From positions 16,214,001 to 16,278,000 of the forward strand of contig NC_134025.1 in the NCBI RefSeq assembly GCF_964204645.1: a stretch of 64,000 nucleotides of DNA, read 5' to 3'. Origin of the DNA: Tubulanus polymorphus. Taxonomy: Eukaryota > Nemertea > Palaeonemertea > Tubulaniformes > Tubulanidae. The notes under the pieces were generated by a model that ran no database searches, was not told the DNA's origin, and saw only the letters and a program-made list of their open reading frames with translations. Positions 20,293-31,112 of this stretch are shown in pieces (positions within the stretch are counted from its first letter, which is position 1; every line of letters starts with the position of its first letter). The position numbers and the translations under genes were made by a program.

Positions 20293-20690
20293 AAGTGAAT
20301 GTTCGATTACACTTCAATGTCAATCAAAACAATCACCAGGTTAAAATGAAACAATGCCTATGGCGGATATGTGAAATAATTACATCCTCACCAGCAATGA
20401 GCATTTGAAATTCACACGTATACGGCACCTAGTCCAATGAAACGTACGCCATTCTATGGCTTCCCCATAACTATTTTAGAAGCGCCGGAATTCCCCGTAT
20501 ATCCCAAAAACAGCCAATCCCATTCGCTCGTAGAGACGACGCCCCCCCAATCGAGGTCATTGCAATTTTATACGCGAGAGCTAAGAGTTTTCCCGCCAAA
20601 AACAGTTTTTCGTAGAATTTTAACTCAGTTGACCATGTCATCTACGGAGGTTCACCATGTCTTCAATCGCATCGATTATACGTCGTTTAA
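20290..20690 (+). repeat. Dispersed repeat, left part, split by piggyBac
   Basis: Aligns closely with 37101-37487 (for example TTCAATGTCAATCAAAACAA). The piggyBac element lies at its TTAA, and the repeat resumes at 23724-23830. Confidence 0.85.
20687..20690. repeat. piggyBac TTAA target, left
   Basis: TTAA directly before CCCTTCGTGAGCG; repeated at 23724-23727. Confidence 0.92.
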
Positions 20691-21199
20691 CCCTTCGTGA
20701 GCGCACCATTTTTGACAAGTTTTGCCACCAGAGCGAAGCCATTTTTGGGGTAATTTCAGGCCTTTTGACCTTAAGTTTTTAACTGCCTGCCACAGTAAAA
20801 CTACTAAATGGATTCACATATAACTTTCAGATAAAATGTATATTGACCACAGGATTATTTTACACTGGTCATTATGGCGATTGTTGTCGTTGCCATGGCA
20901 ACGGTGAAATTCAAAATGGCCGCCGCGTGTATAGTTTCTCATTATTTTCTCAGAAAAAATCCAATTCTGCCAAACTGGGAAAGGTTATGGTTTCAAAACA
21001 GCACTAAAACAACTGCCAAACATGTTTTCTATCAGGCAATAGTCATAAATTGTAATTCTTTCATGTACTTTGGGAAATTTTGAACTTATGTGGTAGCTAG
21101 ATCAAGTACCGAAAAATTTGAAAATTTGACTGAAGTGCAATGAATGAAAGTTTATTAGTTTTCATAACTACAGGAATCCATATAGGGTATATGCATATG

Positions 21200-21285
21200 G
21201 AAATAGAATACCTGTATGTGTTTATATATATATAAATATTTATAAATATATATATATTCAAATATATATGTATACGTATATACAC
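21200..21285. repeat. AT-rich microsatellite tract
   Basis: Imperfect TA/TATA repeats between the left end of the piggyBac element and the transposase stop. Confidence 0.6.
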
Positions 21286-21385
21286 GTTCCGAAAATGATA
21301 CTTATCAGTATGTACAATATGTATTTTTCATGTTCTTTCAAATAAAAACACCATGAATGTTTCAAGTTTACTGTTTGTTACATTT

Positions 21386-23514
21386 TTACAGTTTTCCACC
21401 ACTGAAATTTTTGGTTTTTGTTGCTGCTTTCTCTTTTGGGGCCTTATAGTTCACAACTGAATGATATCGCAACATACACTCTGGGTGGAGGGGTGGGCGG
21501 TCCCCACATTTGCCGCACATGTATACTGTCTCATTACGAAATGTTTTGCCCAGTTTTCGATCAGAGCACACTTTGCATTCTTTGGGGTTGTCTCCTTTCA
21601 ATTGGAAATGTTGGGCTCCATCAAGTCTTTCAGGTCTTTGTCCACCATCAACAGGTGGTGGTACTCGGGCATTAGCCCGGTGTGGTGACATTTCATCGAC
21701 CAACGCCAAGCGAAATTTCTTCGTTGACAGAATATCCTTCTTGTCAATGCCACGGAGTTCACAATCCTGCCGGTAGAGGATGTGAGCATTCACAATCGTA
21801 ACTTCGAGGAGATGAAAGAATACTTTCCTCCACCATTTTACAGATATTCGCTCGAAGTTATAGTAGCAAGCAAGCTGGTCGTTGACATCGACGCCACCCA
21901 TGAGTGGATTGTAATCGGTGACACATGTAGGCTTGTGGCGTGGGGGGTCACCGACTTTCTTTGCAGGAACATCAGTCCACTCATCAGGACCATGGATACT
22001 TGATATCATGGTAATGACACGCTTGTCTCTCCATTGGAGTACCATAATATCGTCTTGCCTTGCCGCCCTCGAATCGCCACGCTTCATGCCCTTGGTGTTT
22101 TTCATGGGCGGAGGCAGGCCTTTACGGTTAGGCATCATTGTACCCAGAATGGAAAAGCCATTGTCAATGAGCTTTTCTGCAAGAGCCATGGTCCAGAAAA
22201 ATCTGTCCATGACTAATATATGACCAGGAGTGTCGATGACATCAACAAGATTCATCACAGTCTGGGCAACTTCGGTCAGTTCCGCATCATTTGGAGCATC
22301 ACCGGCACCAGGGTCCTTCCCCAGATACATGTTCATTTTGTACTTGTATCCAGTACTGGAATCAGCTAGGGCATACATTTTCATTCCCCACTTGATGGGT
22401 TTTTTTGGGTTGTACTGTAAAAACCCAATGCGGCCCTTGAATAGAATCATGGTCTCATCAATTGAGATCCCCTCGCCGAGAGTAAAGAATTCTTGACTTT
22501 TGCTGTTGACATGCTCAACAAGCCATGCTACTTTGTATCCTTTGGATGGCAAAGGCTGTCCTGCACCTATGGGCTCTGCCACATGAAGATTCCAAAACAA
22601 GAGTAGAAACTTATCACGTGGCATGCTGTTATGGAAGAATGGGATATTTATGGTACGCCGTACTGAGAAGTAGTCCCAAATCGATGGCAATCTGATGACA
22701 CCCATGTTGATCACCATCCCAAAAACACAAAGTAAATCTTCACGAGTAGGTGTTTTCCACTTTCTCAGCCTTGAAGATGGTTTTAGGTCTCCAGCCACGT
22801 CAGTTGCAGCAATTTTCGCTCTGGTTATGGTGTCGGTGTTTTGACAAATTCGATGGAGCACGTGATTTGGCCAAAATAGCCGAAAGTAGTCAATCGGCTC
22901 ATGTCCTACCATTCTTGGAAGCTGAAATATATAAACATATATGTGTACTAAATAACTGTTCTATAACCAAACTAATTATTCAGAAACAGAAATGAAAATT
23001 CTGAAAATTCATCAGTCCACTCATCAGGACCATGGATACTTGATATCATGGTAATGACACGCTTGTCTCTCCATTGTTCAAAAGCGGCTCCTGACTATGG
23101 TCGGGATAAAAAATTTTTTACAATAGGTCATCCCTGACAACAATTTTCATCATAAAAAGATCATAAAAAACTCACCGTTGGACCTGGGTTTCCTGTAAAT
23201 TCTTCACTAACAGGATAATCCGGTCTATCACCTTCAGTGATATCCTCCCAGTCCTCGTGGTCAAGGATTCGATGCTGCAAATTTTGGGGTGGGGCAACGT
23301 TATCCCCTACCCCCCCATCACCATCGTCCTTGCTATCTTCCGATTCATCGCTGCTCACTTCGACTGACCCTCTACTTTCATCGTTACTAACAACTAAACC
23401 GTTTGAAGCAACGCTACTGGTTGAAATATCCGATAATTCATCACTATCTGAGTCTCCTTCAAAATAGCTGAGTGCAGCATCAAGTGTTATTCGTTTCGGC
23501 CTGGAGGCAGCCAT
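21386..23514 (-). CDS. piggyBac transposase, two exons, intact
   Basis: Exon 1 is 23514-23176 (113 codons) and exon 2 is 22921-21386 (511 codons plus stop). The intron has donor GTGAGT (23175-23170) and acceptor TTTCAG (to 22922), phase 0. The joined protein would be about 624 residues, normal for the family. Exon 1 is acidic and Ser-rich. Counting from the ATG at 22912, the catalytic aspartates are in SIDETM (D152), VMDRFF (D236) and DYNPLMGGVD (D333 or D342). A C-terminal Cys-rich domain follows (C447, C450, C466, C469, C479) and would bind the element's ends. No stop or frame change was seen. The gene reads only its own element, so its job is cut-and-paste transposition at TTAA. Confidence 0.93.
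23010..23106 (+). repeat. Patch of copied element sequence in the transposase intron
   Basis: Bases 23010-23076 are an exact copy of transposase coding sequence at 21970-22036. After seven bases, 23084-23106 (GCGGCTCCTGACTATGGTCG...) matches the reverse complement of the right subterminal sequence near 23694-23716 with two differences. Confidence 0.9.
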
Positions 23515-23780
23515 TACTACATGTATTAGTACGTCACAGACACTTGTTCAGTTAGTGTACACCGTGCGCTATCGATTTACAACGCAGATTAGTTTTCCGG
23601 TAAGCCACGGGTGGCAGCACCTCCTAGAGCAATCCGAAACAAAATTTCCGACTAAAGTCGGGAGACGCTTAGTTTCCGTGGTTCGAGATTTCCCGACTAT
23701 AGTCGGGAGCCGCTCACGAAGGGTTAAGCCGAGAACCAATGAAACAAATGCTCACATAAAAAAACCTACCGCGATTTTAC

Positions 23781-25532
23781 ATGAATTGGCTCAATGCCAA
23801 CTTCATATCGCTGACAAAGGTAAACCAAAAAGGTGCTAAAAGTAAACCGGATAATTATAGGCCTATTACCCTACTAGATACTTTATCTAAAGTCTTTGAA
23901 AAAGTCATTTATCGTTCTTTAAACAAGTACTTGCTGGATAACAATCTTATTTATGAAAATCAATCCGGTTTTTTAAAAGGCCACAGTACGACAGATCAAC
24001 TGCTAGCCATTACAAATTTTATTCATGAAAGTTTTGAGGAAAAGTATGATGTTAGAGCTGTCTTTTTGGACATAGCGGCGGCATTCGACAGTGTTCCGCA
24101 CTCTTTACTCTTACACAAAATTAAAGGCTATGGAGTTCGAGGGAAACTCTTAGATTTAATAGAAAGTTATTTACATAATAGAAAAATTGTGGCAAGAGTA
24201 GATGGTAAACTTTCTAAACCATCTAGTGAAAACTTTATAAATACCGGAGTCCCGCAAGGTTCAATTCTCGGGCCTCTACTCTTTATAATGTATATAAATG
24301 ACTTACCTGAAGAAATTACCAGTAAATGTTTTATTTATGCAGACGATACGTCTATCTATGTATGTGTAAATCCCAAAAATCCAAATACATCTTCAAATCA
24401 AAGATGATCTTGATAAAATATCTAACTGGGCTGAGAAGTGGGGATTGTTTTTTAAACCAACGAAAAGTGTTGAAGTTACCTTTTCTAAATCCGGTACTAA
24501 GCATTATCCTCCAGTATCACTTTCAAACTGCTCAATTGTCCAACAACTGTCTCATAAGCACCTTGGATACATCCTAGACCACAATCTTACATCTACTAGT
24601 CATATTGAGAGTTAAGCCGCAAAAACCCAAAAGCTATTAAATCCACTGAAGTCATTGAGAAAGAAAGTGAAGTCCAAATATCTAAATCAGATCTACTGTT
24701 CTTTTATTGCCCCGCATTTTGATTATTGTGATATTCTATACAATTCCTCGACTGCTCAAAATCTTAAAAAACTTGACAAAATTCAATATAGCGCAGCACT
24801 GCTTGTATCAGGATGTATCCGAGGTTCAAATCGGTTGAAAGTGTTATCTGTTTTAAATTGGCCAACGCTTGAAAACAGACGAGCTGAACGTGCCAAACTT
24901 TATATGTTGATAAACAACTATCGCCATCTTATGTGCTGTCAATTTTTGACAAATATCGTATACGTAGATTACATAATGTACGAAATCCTCGTCCACTGGT
25001 TATACCTTGGTCGTCGGCAAAATTTATGTCATCCCCTATTGCTAAACTAGCCGGTACCTGGAACCATATTGATGATAGTATAAGAAATCTGCCAAATTTT
25101 GGTCATTTTAAAAGTAAAATCTCATTTAAATGTTACGGCAAACATATAATCAGTTCAACCAAACTCCGAGCTCTAAGTCGTAAAGAAGAAATCTGTCTTA
25201 ATCGACTACGTGTGGACTTCATTTTTAAAAGTCAACTCTTCTCTCATAACTTTCTAGTCAATAATCCTTATTGTAATCACTGCCGCAAACGCCTCGATAC
25301 TGCCCATTTCTTTATCACTTGTAACCAGCCTGACCAGGATATTGCTATCAACGACCTCCTTAATGAACTGGACATAATCAATATATTACTGTACTACAAC
25401 GGTTTATCAAATGCTAACAAATGTAAATTTCTACTATATGGTGATAGTGAAAAGTTCACATCATTTACTAACAATCAAATTATAGCTATGACCGCAAAAT
25501 TTATTCTAGAAAATTACGAGAGAATGTTATAA
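23781..25532 (+). pseudogene. LINE reverse transcriptase, broken
   Basis: Typical non-LTR reverse transcriptase motifs appear in order: DNYRPITLLDTLSKVFEKVI, NQSGFLKGHSTTDQL, FLDIAAAFDSVPH, GVPQGSILGPLLFIMYIND and the catalytic YADD (in FIYADDTSIYV, near 24335). The frame changes near 24395, a TAA lies near 24615, and there is another frame change near 24935-24950. The last part carries a Cys/His cluster (CNHCRKRLDTAHFFITC), common at the C-terminus of Jockey/CR1-type LINEs. It ends at TAA 25530-25532. Which clade it belongs to is not decided. It is inactive. Confidence 0.9.
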
Positions 25533-25625
25533 CATGTTTTTCTTCAACATGTTTTTCTTAATTACGTATGACTACGTTTACTTTATTTTGTTTGTTGTTT
25601 ATGCCATCTATAAACATAATGTATT

Positions 25626-25848
25626 TACATGTTTAATCTTGCCCAAAATGCCGTTCATGGCGCGTGGCAGGATAATGTTTTGTAAAATCTTTTTCTTACG
25701 ATGTCAATAAACTAATATTATATTTTAAAAAAAATTTACATGTTTCATCTTGCCCAAAATGCCGTTCATGGCGCGTGGCGAGATAATGTTTTGTAAAATC
25801 TTTTTCTTAGGATGTCAATAAACTAATATTATATTTTAAAAAAAAATT
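25626..25848 (+). repeat. Tandemly doubled LINE 3' end
   Basis: A unit of about 111 bases (containing TTGCCCAAAATGCCGTTCAT and GTCAATAAACTAATATTATA, ending in 8-9 A) occurs twice in a row with very few differences. Each copy has its own A-tail. Confidence 0.92.
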
Positions 25849-26392
25849 GATTCAAGTATTCATCATAATAAGTAACTCAACTAGCCTGGCTTTCGTAAAA
25901 ATTGGTTTTATTAAACATTTAATCATCTTGGGATAAGTGAAAGCATTGTTCGACTTAAACAACACATTTGAGAAAGAAAATAGCAATTAAAAGCGCACCT
26001 CCATCAGAAAGTCCATGATTTGTGTACGCTAGCAACCAGCGACCGGAAATCAAGTAGCCCAACTCTTGTTGAAATCTCGCAGCCGCCAGCTGACAGCATT
26101 GACTACATTGAAGTCTCGTGTGAGTTGGCGTTCCATTTGATTTGAGTTCTATGAATTAATCAATCAAACGCCGCGTGGACTAGGAATCCCATACATCGCA
26201 ACTCTCCCCTCGCATATAGGCCTCCACCCTTGTCTATCACTCGCCACTTGTTCTAACTCCTCCCACTTCAGCTACGTTATTTTCTAAAAGCGGAATCGAG
26301 GGCGGAGCGCGGAATAGCGTGTCTCGAGTATTTGTGGAATGGTTGAATACATTCATTGCAAGGTAAAACGTTAATATCAACCTCGATTAATC
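25849..26392. other. Non-coding stretch
   Basis: I see no gene or clear repeat; a GC-richer part lies around 26170-26330. Confidence 0.5.
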
Positions 26393-26899
26393 TACTGTCT
26401 GTCACACCTGCTCTTCGTGCGACCTTTTGGTCCGTAATTTCGTTAATAATTTATCTGTAAATAGGTGCCTAATATGCATCAATTTGTTCAGTAAGGAATT
26501 TGCATTCAGAAATAAATCGTGAACTGGCCTAGATTTGTTTGTGTTTTCATCTATCAGGGATAGTTTACCTAGCATATGCTCGCGTAATGCTGAAAAACGG
26601 CGTTTATGGTCCGTCAGGTGGTGCCACCTACTGTATTTTGATATGCTTATGAGCAGGTGATGACGTCACTGTAACGTTTCCGAGCGTCCATGGAGCGGAT
26701 TTTTCAGCATTACGTGACGTATGCTGAGTAAACTATCGCTCATAAATGAAAACAAAAACAACTTTAGTAAAAATTGTTGTTTATTTCTGAATGCAAATTC
26801 CTCACTGAACAAACTGATGCTCAATTAAGGTAGATAAACCGATTATTAACGAAATTATTAACCAAAACGTCGCACGGAGAGCAGATGTGACAGACAGTA
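26393..26899. mobile_element. Foldback (long-TIR) element
   Basis: The ends are inverted copies of TACTGTCTGTCACA...GTGCGAC with a few differences, and similarity between the two arms continues inward through AATGCTGAAAAA-type sequence near 26590 and 26700. There is no coding sequence. A relative lies at 50958-51325. The superfamily is not clear. Confidence 0.75.
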
Positions 26900-27451
26900 A
26901 GTTACAACAACGATTTAGGGGTTCTTTGAACAAACTTTGCTGTTTGCTACTCAGACTTCCAAAAAGGTAGATTCTATAAAGCTTATCTAATTGAAAATGA
27001 ACTTGGGTAAGATCTCTGAAACCAGGTGCCTTATTATTTACCCATGATAGATGTTGTGCTCAGTCCTATTCGCTGGAAAATGATAATGAATGGAATACAC
27101 ATGAACTCCAACTGCGGCAAAAACCAAAATGAAGATCCAGATAACAATTATGACCTACAATATAGAAGAATATGATCTTCAATGTCTTTTCCCATTCACT
27201 AACACGAGAAGAATTAAGAACCCATGTTAACCTGGTGAAAATGAGTAAACGTGAAGACGGTTCGTTGAAACCCAGAAATAAAATTCGAATTTACCAATAG
27301 CTTTCGCTATTAGTGCATGGTAGCTTCGTCAAAAATGAGTAAAGACAATGTAGCGGGGTCCTTCCCCCTGGGTAAAGGCATTTTTCAAGGGCTTATGTTG
27401 AAGGGCATTTCCATGAATGTCTCATTTTAAGGAACTCTGTCAAGACACACC
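26900..27451. other. Non-coding stretch before the Penelope-like RT
   Basis: No open frame of note. The last part may include decayed upstream sequence of the Penelope-like element. Confidence 0.4.
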
Positions 27452-28269
27452 TTGGATTTTCTCAAACGTAAACTACCCTTGTTAGATTTCAATTTTGATA
27501 TTCCTACTGATTGTATCATCGAATTAATTGCAATTTGCACTCAAAACTCCTTTTTCAGTTTTTATAATTCATATTTTGAACAGGTCTTTGGCATGTCTAT
27601 GGGGAACCCCCTTGATCCCATTTTAGCCAATTTATTCCTCGAACACGTTGAAACTGAATTATTACCCCTCTATACTAGCACTCCCCCTAAGCCTAGGTTA
27701 CGATATGTTGATGATGTTCTTGCGCTTATTCATCACAATTTTGATATTGATTTATTTCTCTCATTCATTAACTCTTTTTACCGCTCGTTTAACTTCACAT
27801 ATGAATTGGAAGTTGATGAAAAATCCCATTTTTAGATGTGTGCATTCATAATTGTCCGTCGTGTTTGGAATTCTCAGTTTATAGGAAGCCCACTCATTCT
27901 GGATCCTACCTGCATTATTTTTCCTTTACAACTTATAGCATAAAACTCGGTGTTGCTCAAGGATTATTTCTTCGTGCTTTTAGGATTTACAACCCCCTTT
28001 TTCTAGATGATGAACTCACCCAGATTAGGAATTCTCTTAAATATTTAGCTTATCCTGACGACCTTTTGAAAAGAGCTCTTTTTCGAGCCCGTCAAACCCA
28101 TTTTAACAAACAGCTTGTTTTCACTTACAATAATAAACTTATTCATAACCTAACTCACACTTCCTGCAAAACGGAACCTTTGAGTATCAGTGTATATAAA
28201 ATCCCTTGTAATGTCTGCAATAGAATATATGAAAGGCTGAATCCAAGAACACGTCTATTGCAATTTTGA
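27452..28269 (+). pseudogene. Penelope-like element, RT and start of GIY-YIG
   Basis: The reverse transcriptase shows GMSMGNPLDPILANLFLEH and the catalytic YVDD (in LRYVDDVLAL, near 27700), then VYRKPTHSGSYLHYF, a motif typical of Penelope-like elements. A frame change near 27835 separates the first 127 codons from the rest. The C-terminus reaches VYKIPCNVCNRIY, which looks like the first strand of a GIY-YIG endonuclease, and then is cut off at 28269. The apparent start at 27452 is a TTG and the N-terminal RT motifs are missing. It is a two-sided fragment and inactive. Confidence 0.85.
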
Positions 28270-31112
28270 GCCCAAACGTCTACTTTTATTTAGTAGCCAC
28301 TTGAGAACAATAAGCAATTAACGATATCGGCTACTTTTCCAGTAGTATACAATTCAAAACAGTCACTTTGAAATAACTCGGTTGGTTTTCTATAGTGGCT
28401 GTTTCGAAGAGTCTACTATTGAAAGGTGACCATTTTAAAACATCTGGTATCGATAGTGCACACTAGCAGTAGAGGCAACAGTAAAACCACCTGCCTGTAA
28501 ACAGTGACTTTGTGATAGTAACTCCTACCATAACAGCTTCTCTCAACACGTATCATTTCTAAAAGTCAACTATTGAAAAGTGACCATTGGGAGATGGCTT
28601 GGTAATTTCCTGTTCAAAATAGTTGCATCTGTTAAAGATTTGCAGTGATACGTGACAAGGTTCAAAGGTACCGTTAAACCCTATATGCTTTGTATAGTGA
28701 ACTCTGTATGCTTTGAATACAGTTCTGTGAATAGAAAATCAAAGTTTTTGAGTTGCTAAGAATCCCCTAATTTATATTACGCCCAACAAAATGGCAATAT
28801 GCAATAGGAAAACTATTGATTTATATAACATCATCATGGATTCAAATCCATTAATACTAATATAGTGCAAGTCCTAAATTAGAATTTTAAGATTTTTGTT
28901 TTACATTTGCGATTATAAAACATTCTGGTGCGTTCATAAATCTTTGATTTTGTAGAAAAGAAAGATAAAAGAATAAATTTGTATTTTAGGCTTAATTAGT
29001 TTTTAAGGATATATGAGAGAGGAATATACTAATAAAATCACATATTCATAAAATGAATTACGTCCTATTTATCTCATTATCTGGATGAAGACTACACAAA
29101 ATATTCCGAAAAAATGTATCTTAAATACTAAGAATTAACCTTGAATTTATTGTTTATTTCGATACAAACGATTTTTTAGTAATCCATGTGATGTTCACTT
29201 TGTCACGCTGTTCATTGCTTGGTTGTGAATCGTTTTATTGCTTGCTAGAAGTGATTCCCTGATCAAATCTTATTTCATAGTTATAGAGTTTGGTTGAAAT
29301 CAAATTACCAACTTATTACAAAAGATCACACGATTAGTGTATCAAAGTGCACAGTTGAGATGTTAACGTGACTTTGAAATCAGCAATTTCACTTCGTTTG
29401 GCTTAAAAAGTGAAAGAAATACGGTAGGCTGTAATTCCAGTTTCGTATACTTTCCTACTTTGTTGAGTAAATTGTTTATATAGGTTATCAAAACCCAGCA
29501 GCAGCTATCGGTCAGCAGGTCAATTACACTGGCTAACTAGACAGTGATTGATGAACGAATGAACAAACAGCATTGGCCACCAAAAGACCTTGAACCAAAA
29601 GTAATTACCTCTTAATAGTAATAAACTTAGCACTGCAATATCTCTATGAGACTTTATTTCAAGGTGCCAATAAAATAATACGCCAAAACGTACGGTGTTT
29701 AAACTTCGCTGAATCGATGAACCAATGAATCGCTGAATTTTAATTATCAGTTATCAGTTTTTCCAACTAATCTCTTTTTCACAAATTATCGTAAAATAAT
29801 AACTACTAATATGTGGCACCATATTCGACGACAGAAGTGCATTCAGAGTAAGAATAACGTTACCAATCCTTGAATTTGGAAGCGAATGCGGGCTAGAACT
29901 AACAAAGGTACCGATTTAAGGTGCAGATATACAGGGAATCCCTATCATAGCGACCATCACGGTTGTATATCGCTTTGGTGTCGAAAAATGAACAATTTTC
30001 GACCTAAATGAGGACCGGAAGAAATCGAATAAAATACTATAATCCATAACTTACATATATAATACATATATAACTGTAGATAAATGAAGAAATTCCACAA
30101 TAGAATTTTGTATCATGAAATTTATCAAAGTTCAACCACAACGTTTTGGCTGCTGACTGATAGCCATCTGACTAAAAGCCCTTCTCACTAGGAATGTCTA
30201 CATTCCACCTAATGATGGCTGTTAGTCAGCAGTCGAAACGTCGCGGTTTCACCAAATTAAATCTTGAATACCATACAAAGTTTCTTATTGATATTAAATT
30301 CGATCGAATATGGGCTCGATTAAGATGATTTCTTTAGAATGTTTAAAATCAACATGGATATATATAGCATATTCTGTTTAAAAAAATATCAATGATTCAG
30401 CAAATTAGAATTCAGGGAAATTCGAACACATATTAAAATTAAGATGCAAAGACATCGAGGCCCCCGTTGAAAATAAAACCACCATTTCAATAATGAGAGG
30501 TTAGCCTGAATTTATGATTGTGCTTTCAATTTAAGAACTTAACTCAATAAATAAATGCAGACCTATGCTTGAAAATAGCTGCATTTGCTCAAATTGAAAT
30601 CTTCATTAAATTATATCGCCATGAAAAGAAGGAAATTTCGATTCAGATTAAAACTTTAAAAATATTGACAATTTGTAAACAAATTTAACTCCAATCTCGA
30701 CTTTTATTGGTTAGAGTTGGGAATCGCTCATTACATTTCACATACTCAAAGAGGATCTACAATATCTTCAGATCTTAACTGAGTCATTCTAAATGGGATA
30801 CACCCAAAATACCTCCGTCCAAAATCCCACACCCAGAATCCCTCCACCCAGAATTCCCTCATATGTATCCAAAATACCTCCACCCAGAATTTAAACAAGA
30901 GGCCCATGGGCCTTGAAGCATTGGTAGATTATACTGTGGTATTAAGTGGTTATAATGTTTTACATCTGCCGGCAAATCTTCTATGACGATGTTGATTGGG
31001 AGGACTACAGACTTAAAGGTCTATTTGTCTAGTACGATTTTATTCCTGAAAATGAATTTATTTTCTGCCGAACAATTTAGCCTAGGCTATTTGTACTGTT
31101 AAACCTCATTAA
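28270..31112. other. Long non-coding stretch with a shared repeat
   Basis: Bases 28481-28660 match 38087-38275 (for example CAGTGACTTTGTGATAGTAA). A short imperfect hairpin is at 30145-30240 (GCTGCTGACTGATAGCCATC against its inverted partner). A minisatellite-like run of CACCCAGAAT/CCAAAATACC units is at 30795-30895. No gene was recognised. Confidence 0.6.

Larger units (their letters stand above)
20691..23723 (-). mobile_element. Complete piggyBac transposon
   Basis: The 3,033-bp element has 13-bp perfect terminal inverted repeats (CCCTTCGTGAGCG) and TTAA on both sides. It carries an intact two-exon transposase on the minus strand. Near the right end are two subterminal palindromes, CCCGACTATAGTCGGG at 23692-23707 and a near copy at 23648-23662. 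Its insertion into a dispersed repeat is confirmed by the uninterrupted copy at 37101-37595. All parts needed for mobility look present. Confidence 0.93.
23728..25848 (+). mobile_element. 5'-truncated non-LTR retrotransposon (LINE)
   Basis: The first ~100 bases match the dispersed repeat seen at 37488-37595. Reverse transcriptase coding sequence follows, then a 3' tail with AATAAA and an A-run. The 3' end occurs twice in tandem. No endonuclease domain is present, so only the 3' part was retained. Confidence 0.8.

Noticed and set aside
21418-22496. Several plus-strand open frames across the piggyBac transposase
   Set aside because: They are shadows of the minus-strand transposase and show no motifs of their own.
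30145-30245. Hammerhead ribozyme near the Penelope-like element
   Set aside because: CGAAACGTC and an inverted repeat are present, but the CTGANGA core is not in the right place, and the Penelope fragment ends nearly 2 kb away.
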